A stretch of 13,726 nt of DNA, taken from positions 1 through 13,726 of the forward strand of contig VBMM01000069.1 in assembly GCA_005878415.1 (NCBI GenBank). The letters are read 5' to 3'. Shown piece after piece: positions 7,157 to 12,895 of this stretch. The DNA comes from Methanobacteriota archaeon. GTDB taxonomy: Archaea; Thermoplasmatota; Thermoplasmata; RBG-16-68-12. The notes under the pieces were generated by a model. That model had not been told where the DNA came from. It ran no database searches and saw nothing but the letters and a program-made list of their open reading frames with translations. The stretch's first letter is position 1; the number at the start of each line of letters is the position of its first letter. The position numbers were made by a program, and so were the translations under genes.

Positions 7157-8296
7157 TCAGATGATCTTCTTCTTCAGGACCTTCTTCACGCTCACGGCCG
7201 TCTTCTTCGCGCCCCGCTCGTCCTCGGGTCCGATCCGGTGGCCGCACGCGTAGCACATGATCGCGTCGGATGAAATCATCGTGCCGCAGGCGGGACAGGG
7301 GATCTCCGATTCGCCCTCGGCCTCCGTCGTCTCTTCCACGGCGGATTCCTCCTGGAGGCGGTGGCCGCACGCGTAGCACATGATCGCGTCGGATGAAATC
7401 ATCGTGCCGCAGGCGGGACAGGGGATTTCCGATTCGCCCTCGGATTCGGCGGCGACCGCCGGCTTCGTGATTGGCTTCGCCGCAGGCACAGCAGCCGCAA
7501 CTTGCGTCGCGGGCTTCGCCGCAGGTGCTGGTGCGGGCATGGGGGCCACGGGCTGGGGCCGCATTCCCGCCGCGGGGGCGGGCTGCGTGGAGACGGGCTT
7601 CGGCCCGACCGACGGGCCGGTGGCTGCGGGCGCCGCGGCGACTCGGGAAGCCGATTGTTCCTGGGCGAGCAGCTGCTTCTCTCGTTCGATGAGCCGCTTC
7701 GCTTCCTCCGCGACCTTCCCTCGGGCGGATGCGATGTTCTCCTCTTCCGCCGCGAGTCGCTTCTCGCGGTCCATGAGTTCCCGGTTCCGAGCGATTTGCG
7801 CCTCGAGGGTCGACTTCTGCTCTTCGAGGAGCTTCACGATCTGCTCCTGCCTCGACACGATCTCGGTCTTCCGGGCGGCGATATCCCTCGCGTGAACGTT
7901 CGCGTCCGCGTCGCGACGGGCGGTGTCCTCCTCGCGCTTCACGAGCGACTCCAGGCGTTTCGCAAGTTCTTGCTCGCGCGAGAGGAGTTGGTTCTCCTTC
8001 GCCAGGACGCTCTGCCGCGCCGCCTCGAACTCCTGTTCGCGCTGATCGATCGTCCGCTCCTTCTGCTCGAGCTCCTTCTCTCGCGCCCGCAGGCCCTTCT
8101 CCCGGCCTACGATCGAGTCCCGCTCCTCCGCGATGGTGGAGCGCTCCTGTTCGAGGGAGCGACGGTCTTCCTCGATCTTGGACGATTGTTCCTGGAGCGA
8201 GGCATCTTGCTTTCGGAACTCCGCGTCCCGGGACTTCAGGCTTTCTTCGAGTTTCTTCAGTGCGTCCAGCGCGTCGAGGATCGATGCTTCGGCCAT
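7157..8296 (-). CDS. Coiled-coil protein with two tandem, nearly identical C-terminal zinc ribbons (379 aa)
   Basis: ATG 8296 follows GGAGGA (8304-8309) at seven bases. Residues about 8-215 are a long, highly charged coiled coil rich in E, K, R and Q (for example LRAREKELEQKERTIDQREQ). Residues 216-285 form an Ala/Pro linker. Two zinc ribbons follow, with Cys 293/296/307/310 and 334/337/348/351; their cores (EIPCPACGTMISSDAIMCYA) are identical. A basic tail (KKTAVSVKKVLKKKII) ends the protein. No signal peptide or membrane helix is seen, so it is cytoplasmic and probably an elongated dimer. It lies 68 bp downstream of the KaiC-like ATPase gene on the same strand, likely one transcript, so it may be a partner or scaffold of that ATPase. 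Function not recognised. Similarity to SMC or Rad50 coils is probably only coiled-coil composition. Confidence 0.85.
   Translation of the reverse strand: MAEASILDALDALKKLEESLKSRDAEFRKQDASLQEQSSKIEEDRRSLEQERSTIAEERDSIVGREKGLRAREKELEQKERTIDQREQEFEAARQSVLAKENQLLSREQELAKRLESLVKREEDTARRDADANVHARDIAARKTEIVSRQEQIVKLLEEQKSTLEAQIARNRELMDREKRLAAEEENIASARGKVAEEAKRLIEREKQLLAQEQSASRVAAAPAATGPSVGPKPVSTQPAPAAGMRPQPVAPMPAPAPAAKPATQVAAAVPAAKPITKPAVAAESEGESEIPCPACGTMISSDAIMCYACGHRLQEESAVEETTEAEGESEIPCPACGTMISSDAIMCYACGHRIGPEDERGAKKTAVSVKKVLKKKII
7236..7320 (-). repeat. 85-bp direct repeat, copy encoding the last zinc ribbon
   Basis: Matches 7359-7443 with a single silent difference (GATCTCC versus GATTTCC on the plus strand). 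The offset is 123 bp, exactly 41 codons, so frame is kept. Confidence 0.9.
7359..7443 (-). repeat. 85-bp direct repeat, copy encoding the first zinc ribbon
   Basis: Partner of 7236-7320. Near identity even at third codon positions points to a recent in-frame duplication or gene conversion inside the gene. Confidence 0.9.
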
Positions 8297-8303
8297 CTAC
8301 GGT

Positions 8304-8309
8304 TCCTCC
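8304..8309 (-). promoter_or_regulatory. Shine-Dalgarno of the coiled-coil gene
   Basis: GGAGGA on the minus strand lies seven bases before ATG 8296. No TATA box is evident in the 68-bp gap after the ATPase gene, which fits co-transcription. Confidence 0.65.
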
Positions 8310-8364
8310 GGAGGTTGGTTCGTTGCGCCGAGCCTCCCAGGCGTCGGCGGGTGAATGGGAGTCA

Positions 8365-9123
8365 TCAGGACCCTCCCGTCTCGAAGATCGGACCGAGGAC
8401 GGTGAGGCCGCCCTTGCGGACCTCGATCGCGTGCTTTTCCATCGAGTGATCCGCGGACCGCATTTTCTCGACCTGCAGGTACCGCACGAGCTTTCCGCGC
8501 GAGCGGTCGAGCCCGAGCAATACGATGCCATCGACGAGGAACCCCTCGTTCCCGAGCAGCTGGCTATCCCCGTCCGCGCTCCGCTCCATGACCACGAGCG
8601 AGGTGAGATCCGCGTCGCGCAGCATCTTGAAGAAGTAGAACATCCGCTTCCGCATGTTCGTGGTGTTCTCCATGAGGGAGTACAACGCCCCGAGGGAATC
8701 GAGCGCGAAGAGTTTGAACTTGTGACCGTGGACCTTGCGGTAATGTCCGATCATGCGCTCGATGAACGCGAGGTAGTCCGTCTGGTCTTCCGGCCCGACG
8801 ACCGCATCGATCTCCCGAAGATCCGTGAAGTCGCTGATCTGCATGTTCATCGACAGCTCGACGCCCAGCGACTCCATGTTGCGGAGATGCGACTGGACGG
8901 TCTCCTCGAGCGTCGTATACAGACCGAATTCACCGGTGTCTTTGAGGTACCGCGACATGAGGGTGTAGCAGAACGAAGTCTTCATCGACCCGGGCGGTCC
9001 CGTCACGAGGATGACCTTCGGAGGAGTGATTTCGGACCGGAGTACCTTGTCCAGACCGTCGATTGATGTGCGAAAGCCCATGACCCCGCCGTCGATATTC
9101 CATCGCACGGGGAGAGGGCTCAC
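8365..9123 (-). CDS. KaiC/RadA-family single-domain ATPase (252 aa)
   Basis: A RecA-fold ATPase of the KaiC/GvpD/RAD55 type. It begins with a typical family opening (FRTSIDGLDKVLRSEITPPK). Walker A is GPPGSMKTS (residues 42-50), with Met where the usual glycine before Lys stands. The paired glutamates (YTTLEET, 73-74) match the KaiC catalytic pair. Walker B is KLFALDS with D142. The C-terminal strand region (RYLQVEKMRSADHSMEKHAIEV) is typical of KaiC domains. One domain only, so it is not a double-domain KaiC. The longest frame starts with GTG 9123; ATG 9081 (MGFRTSIDG) is an equally plausible start closer to family length. It heads a likely operon with the coiled-coil zinc-ribbon gene and is divergent from the 9208 gene. 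Role probably regulatory; the substrate or partner cannot be read from sequence. Confidence 0.85.
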   Translation of the reverse strand: MSPLPVRWNIDGGVMGFRTSIDGLDKVLRSEITPPKVILVTGPPGSMKTSFCYTLMSRYLKDTGEFGLYTTLEETVQSHLRNMESLGVELSMNMQISDFTDLREIDAVVGPEDQTDYLAFIERMIGHYRKVHGHKFKLFALDSLGALYSLMENTTNMRKRMFYFFKMLRDADLTSLVVMERSADGDSQLLGNEGFLVDGIVLLGLDRSRGKLVRYLQVEKMRSADHSMEKHAIEVRKGGLTVLGPIFETGGS

Positions 9124-9207
9124 TTAATCGTTTTGCGCTGATTATCCACCTTGAGCACTTATCATTCTCTAAACTGAGTCCGGAAAGTCTTAGTACGACG
9201 CTCAAGG
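9124..9207. promoter_or_regulatory. Divergent promoter region between ATPase and zinc-ribbon/helical-repeat genes
   Basis: This 84-bp gap is AT-rich compared with its surroundings. A TATA-like CTTATCAT (9158-9165) could serve the plus-strand gene, with a start near 9188 and a short leader. GGATAATC (9139-9146, minus strand) and the adjoining AT-rich stretch could serve the ATPase gene. Box assignments are tentative. Confidence 0.45.
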
Positions 9208-10707
9208 ATGGAAAACGCGTCGACGATTTCGAGGTGTCGGCTTACGCCACCGAAGGAAACGAAAGTCTGTCCCGTCTGTGATTCCCCGATCGACGCGGAC
9301 GCGCGGGTATGTCCTTCGTGCCAGACCGACCTCGGGCTCTTCGACCTCGGCGGCGAGACGACCCACGAGAGCGTCAACGTGGCGGAGAAGGACGGCCGGA
9401 GCATCGATGAAATCCTCGCCTCCATCATGGAGGGCAAGGAGGACCACCGGGAGATCTTCGAGACGCTGAAGAACGTGGCCCGGGAGAGCCCCGAGTCGGA
9501 CGAGGTCGTCGCGGAGACGAAGGCTCATCCCGCCGCGGAGACGGCGAAGGATCTCGGCGAGCAATTCCTGTGCCCCGTGTGCGAGACGCTCGTCGCCGCG
9601 GATGCGACCATGTGTCCGGGATGCGGCGCGGAATTCACGGAGGGAGAGGCCACGGAGTACGAGTGCCCCGTGTGCAAGACGAGCGTCCCCTCCGACGCGG
9701 ACCATTGCCCGAATTGCGGGGTGCGTTTCGAGGAATCCGGGACGACGGCGGAGAGGCCCCAGCCCGAGGCGGAAATCACCCGAGCTCCGCCGATGCCCGC
9801 GCAACCTGTTCGGCCTCCCGCCGCGGCGCCGACGGCGGCAGCGGGTCGGCCGGCGGGCCGCACGACGCGCATCCCCCTGCAGAATCGAATCGATAAGTTG
9901 CGAAGGGCGCAGCAGGAAGCGGATCGGAGGGTCCCCTCCGGCGATCGCAAACTCCTGTACCGGGAACTGCCGAAGCTCGTGAACGAGGTGAAGCCCCTGC
10001 TCGTCTCCGCCAAGCGGATCGGGCTCGAAATCGAGGATGGAAAACGGATCATCAACGAGGCGATCCAGGCCGGGAAAGCCCGGGACATCGAGCGGGCCGT
10101 CGGCTTGATCTCGGAGGCTCGAAGGGCGCTAGATATCGCCTTCGTCGAGTTCATCGGCGCCCGGATCGATGCGTATGTCCAGGAGATCCAGGCGGCGAAA
10201 GGAGACGCCGGGACGCAGCTCGCGATGCCGAAGCTCCAAGCGGCCGTCGGACGCCTCGAAGCGGGCGATTACGACGGCGCGTGGGACGAGTACCAGGCGT
10301 CGCTCGGTACCTTCCAGACCGACGCGAAGGACTATCACCAGGCGCGCACCACCATCGAGGATGGCGACCGGCTCGCGCGGGATGCGCGCACGATGGGCAT
10401 GGAGGTCCGCGATGCCGAGCGGTTGCTCCGCCAAGGGCGCCAAGCGATGGACCGGCGGGACATCGCCGGCGCGTCACGCCTCGGGAAGGCCGCCCGTGAC
10501 CGCCTGCAGCGGGACGTGCCCGCGTTCGTACAGGAAGAGATGCGGAAGGCCCGCAACGCCCTCCTCGACCTCAAGATGAAAGGCGACGATCTCGGGCGGC
10601 CGATCAGCATCCTGAAAGAGGCGAGCACGCTCGTCAAGCAAGAGTCGTGGGGCGAAGCGCTCCGGTACATCCGGGACTTCTACAAGGAAATCGAGGCTCG
10701 CGGATAG
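9208..10707 (+). CDS. Triple zinc-ribbon protein with C-terminal helical repeats (499 aa)
   Basis: Three CxxC-x10-CxxC zinc ribbons lie in the N-terminal third: Cys 21/24/35/38, 122/125/136/139 and 153/156/167/170 (for example CPVCETLVAADATMCPGCG). Ribbons one and two are separated by an acidic helical segment. A Pro/Ala linker (about 187-220) leads to an all-helical C-terminal region (222-499). In it I see four helix-pair units of about 40 residues, at about 268-308, 327-371, 393-434 and 455-497, with the pattern G-x-helix-(G/R)D-x3-A-helix. They are TPR-like in look but without the TPR consensus, so probably a protein-binding surface. No signal or membrane segment: cytoplasmic. It is divergent from the KaiC-like ATPase operon and convergent with the DnaA-like gene. 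Start ATG 9208 follows AAGG closely. Function not recognised. Confidence 0.85.
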   Translation: MENASTISRCRLTPPKETKVCPVCDSPIDADARVCPSCQTDLGLFDLGGETTHESVNVAEKDGRSIDEILASIMEGKEDHREIFETLKNVARESPESDEVVAETKAHPAAETAKDLGEQFLCPVCETLVAADATMCPGCGAEFTEGEATEYECPVCKTSVPSDADHCPNCGVRFEESGTTAERPQPEAEITRAPPMPAQPVRPPAAAPTAAAGRPAGRTTRIPLQNRIDKLRRAQQEADRRVPSGDRKLLYRELPKLVNEVKPLLVSAKRIGLEIEDGKRIINEAIQAGKARDIERAVGLISEARRALDIAFVEFIGARIDAYVQEIQAAKGDAGTQLAMPKLQAAVGRLEAGDYDGAWDEYQASLGTFQTDAKDYHQARTTIEDGDRLARDARTMGMEVRDAERLLRQGRQAMDRRDIAGASRLGKAARDRLQRDVPAFVQEEMRKARNALLDLKMKGDDLGRPISILKEASTLVKQESWGEALRYIRDFYKEIEARG

Positions 10708-12455
10708 TCTTCGCTCACGAGGCCTCGATGACTTCCATCTCGCGTTCGAGGGTCTTCAGCTCCTGATCTTTCAGGGTGGCGGAGCCGAGAGAGATCACGA
10801 AGGCGTACAACCCGCTCCTCATCACGTCGGGCCCGGGGTTGGGTAAGACCCATCTCCTCCATGCGATCGGCAACTACATCACGTCCCATTCCGAGAATTC
10901 GAAGGTCCTCTACCTGACGTGCGAGGCCTTTGCGACGAGCCTCGAAGAGGCCCGTGTGCAAGGGGACGTCGGCGCGTTTCGGGAGCGCGTGCGCGGGATT
11001 CGTTCGGGTAATGACCAGGCCGCGGCTCCTGCCACCGAGGAACCGCGCGAACAGGCGGAACGCCGCCGCGGGTCGATCCTCCTTTATCAGGTAGCTGCGG
11101 CCTGGCTGGAGATCGCGATCGACATCCGTGGAAACCGAGACGGCCGGTGCGGCGGGTGCGGCCTCCGCCGGCCCGCCCGAAAGGACCTCGCGGGCGAGGT
11201 CCTCCGTGATGGGTCGCTCCATGACCGAGGAGAATGCGACGACCCGGTTGAACGCGCCTCCGAGTTCGCGGACGTTGTTCTCCACCAGATTCGCGATGAA
11301 CCCGAGAACCTCCGGGTCGATCGTCACCTTGGCGTCGCGAGCCCGACGCTCGAGGATCGCGATCCGCGTGGGGAGTTCCGGCGGCTCGATGCCCGCGACG
11401 AGGCCCGACTCGAACCGCGACACAAGCCTCTCGTCGAGATTTGAGATCGCCTTCGGTGGACGGTCGCTCGCCAGGACGATCTGCTTCTCCCGCTCGTGGA
11501 GATCGTTGAACGTATGGAAGATCTCCTCGTGGATCTCCGGCATGCCGCTGAGGAACTGGATGTCGTCGATCATGAGGCAATCGAGGCCGCGCACGCGCTC
11601 CCGAAACGCGCCGACGTCCCCTTGCACACGGGCCTCTTCGAGGCTCGTCGCAAAGGCCTCGCACGTCAGGTAGAGGACCTTCGAATTCTCGGAATGGGAC
11701 GTGATGTAGTTGCCGATCGCATGGAGGAGATGGGTCTTACCCAACCCCGGGCCCGACGTGATGAGGAGCGGGTTGTACGCCTTCGCGGGATTCTTCGCGA
11801 CCGCGACGGCGGCCCCGTGCGCGAAGCGGTTGCTCTCCCCTTCCACGAACGACTCGAACGTCGACGCGGGCACGAGGTTCGTGGCTTGGTCCCGGACGGG
11901 CGTTGGTTCCTCGAGGACGCGGGCGATGTCCTCGGTCTTCGGCTTCGACTCCGGGGGCAAGGCCTCGGTCTGTCGCATCACGAGCTCAAGCACCTTCCGC
12001 GTGCGCTCTGCGGATTCCCGCTCCCGGGCGAGTTCGAGCTCGCGGCGGGCTTCGATGCGGCGCATCCCGTCAATCGCATCCCGCAGGCCCTCGACTTCCG
12101 CATCGACGTCCGGATAGCGGATGGGACTCTGCAGCTTCTCTCTGAGCAGCGCCGCACGGGACTCGAAGCCGGTGACATCGAGCTGGTCCAGGGTCTCCGA
12201 GACCGCCTCCGACTTCTTGACCGCCTCGCGCATCGCGATAACGGACGCCGTGAGGACGGCCGGATCCGATTCGAGGTTCGCTTCGACGGATGAGACGTCG
12301 TATCCTCTCTCCTGCCACGCGCGCACCTGCTTCTCGACCTCCGCGCGGCCCATGGCGTGGGGGACCTTCGTCCGCTTGACGACCTTCGAGGGCCGCTCGA
12401 GGACCGCATCCGCGTACTCGCGGACGAGGCCGTCCATGTCGACCCGCGCGTGCAA
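10680..12455 (-). CDS. DnaA-like AAA+ ATPase joined to a disrupted DUF835-type domain
   Basis: Numbering from TTG 12455. Residues 190-425 are a bacterial-type DnaA AAA+ core: entry motif TFESFVEGESNRFAHGAA, Walker A GPGLGKTHLLHAIG (235-248), Walker B CLMIDDIQFLSG, sensor I IVLASDRPP, arginine-finger box DERLVSRFESGL, sensor II VRELGGAFNRV. Residues 1-185 are charged and helical. The DnaA domain IV helix-turn-helix is absent. Instead PGRSYLIKED...GLVITRTNP (451-487) opens a DUF835-type domain. After residue 487 the frame reads through an inverted copy of its own Walker A region (487-553), then a wrong frame to 10680; the proper end is at 10715. The gene also lacks a good start: its conserved N-terminal domain continues upstream to about 12758. 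This is either a decayed gene or assembly errors. Replication initiation is unlikely without domain IV; a regulatory ATPase role is inferred. Confidence 0.75.
   Translation of the reverse strand: MHARVDMDGLVREYADAVLERPSKVVKRTKVPHAMGRAEVEKQVRAWQERGYDVSSVEANLESDPAVLTASVIAMREAVKKSEAVSETLDQLDVTGFESRAALLREKLQSPIRYPDVDAEVEGLRDAIDGMRRIEARRELELARERESAERTRKVLELVMRQTEALPPESKPKTEDIARVLEEPTPVRDQATNLVPASTFESFVEGESNRFAHGAAVAVAKNPAKAYNPLLITSGPGLGKTHLLHAIGNYITSHSENSKVLYLTCEAFATSLEEARVQGDVGAFRERVRGLDCLMIDDIQFLSGMPEIHEEIFHTFNDLHEREKQIVLASDRPPKAISNLDERLVSRFESGLVAGIEPPELPTRIAILERRARDAKVTIDPEVLGFIANLVENNVRELGGAFNRVVAFSSVMERPITEDLAREVLSGGPAEAAPAAPAVSVSTDVDRDLQPGRSYLIKEDRPAAAFRLFARFLGGRSRGLVITRTNPAHALPKRADVPLHTGLFEARRKGLARQVEDLRILGMGRDVVADRMEEMGLTQPRARRDEERVVRLRDLSRLRHPERSGAEDPRTRDGSHRGLVSEDYPRASISL
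10715..10795 (-). pseudogene. Orphaned C-terminal end of the DUF835-type domain, out of frame with its gene
   Basis: In the third minus-strand frame this stretch reads ISLGSATLKDQELKTLERE and six further residues (MEVIEAS after the E) to a TGA at 10715-10717. It matches how DUF835 domains end (hydrophobic strand, then a -LALLERE- type helix). It begins exactly where the inverted 199-bp segment stops, and the stop would leave 7 bp to the convergent gene ending at 10707. It is therefore very likely the original 3' end of the DnaA-like gene. Confidence 0.7.
10798..10996 (+). repeat. 199-bp inverted repeat, displaced arm
   Basis: Exact reverse complement of 11587-11785 by eye. Read on the plus strand it encodes the Walker A part of the DnaA-like protein (AYNPLLITSGPGLGKTHLLH onward). 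It lies where the middle of the DUF835-type domain should be, with no promoter or start of its own. Confidence 0.9.
11587..11785 (-). repeat. 199-bp inverted repeat, native arm
   Basis: This arm reads continuously with the rest of the DnaA-like ATPase on both sides (NPAK before, LDCLMIDD after), so it is the original and 10798-10996 is the copy. A 590-bp spacer separates the arms. Confidence 0.9.
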
Positions 12456-12758
12456 CTCGAGGACGCACGCGTCGTCGTAGGAGTCCTGCCAGACTTTCTT
12501 CAGGGCGGACCGTCCTCGATCCTGCCCGTCGCCGCGCTGGTAGAGGGTCGCCTCCGGGTTCCCGCCGCGGAGCAGGACGATCCCTTCCGAGCGTCTCCCG
12601 CCCGATGACCGGACCGTCCGTACGTACCCGGAGAAGGAATACTTCTTCAGATCGAGGAGCAGCTGCTTCAGCGCGTTCGGGCCGCCCCGCGTCGTGCGGA
12701 TGAGTTTTCCCTCTGGGAGTAGGAGGTCCTGGGGCGTAACGGTACCTCGGTGGAGTCA
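12456..12758 (-). other. Unannotated N-terminal domain of the DnaA-like gene; no in-frame start
   Basis: In frame with TTG 12455 the minus strand stays open back to a TGA at 12759-12761 region and reads protein-like sequence: DLLLPEGKLIRTTRGG, FSGYVRTVRS, EGIVLLRGGNPEATLYQRG, ending VWQDSYDDACVLELHARVD. The glycine-rich strands and open frame look like a real domain (GxL-GYV-GIVLL pattern). No ATG, GTG or TTG occurs in frame. ATG 12759 is one base out of frame; ATG 12764 is in frame but meets TGA two codons later. One extra base, for example in the CCCC run near 12734, would explain it. Otherwise a non-standard start or the shorter TTG start is used. Confidence 0.6.
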
Positions 12759-12777
12759 TATCATCCTCTCGTCCCCT

Positions 12778-12785
12778 CTAAAAAG
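12778..12785 (-). promoter_or_regulatory. TATA-like box of the DnaA-like gene
   Basis: CTTTTTAG on the minus strand lies about 20-27 bases before ATG 12759. This would suit a leaderless or short-leader transcript beginning at that ATG and supports a true start near 12759 rather than 12455. Confidence 0.45.
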
Positions 12786-12864
12786 GTTCCAACCCAGTTT
12801 CCCTGTTTGAGAACGGACACGCGTGCCAGCGACCCGCGGCCCGTCCCCGCTGCGTGCAAAAAGA

Positions 12865-12872
12865 CTATTATG
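12865..12872 (+). promoter_or_regulatory. TATA-like box of the phosphoglycerate kinase gene
   Basis: CTATTATG lies 24-31 bases before ATG 12896, the distance expected for a leaderless archaeal transcript. No Shine-Dalgarno sequence precedes the ATG. Confidence 0.55.
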
Positions 12873-12895
12873 CGCCGGGATGTAGCGCCGTCCGG

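Noticed and set aside
8305..8314. Perfect CCTCCGGAGG palindrome before the coiled-coil gene
   Set aside because: It contains the Shine-Dalgarno sequence, is only 10 bp with no loop and not found elsewhere; chance is enough.
7002..8531. 509-codon minus-strand frame overlapping the coiled-coil gene in another frame
   Set aside because: Composition is RGE-rich and it overlaps two well-supported genes; the 7157-8296 frame has coiled coil, ribbons and SD.
10776..11444. Plus-strand open frame whose first half reads as the DnaA P-loop region
   Set aside because: It is only the displaced inverted arm followed by antisense of the real gene; there is no promoter, start context or continuation of the ATPase domain.
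12870..12895. ATG 12870 as start of phosphoglycerate kinase
   Set aside because: Different frame from the kinase, and it overlaps the TATA-like box.
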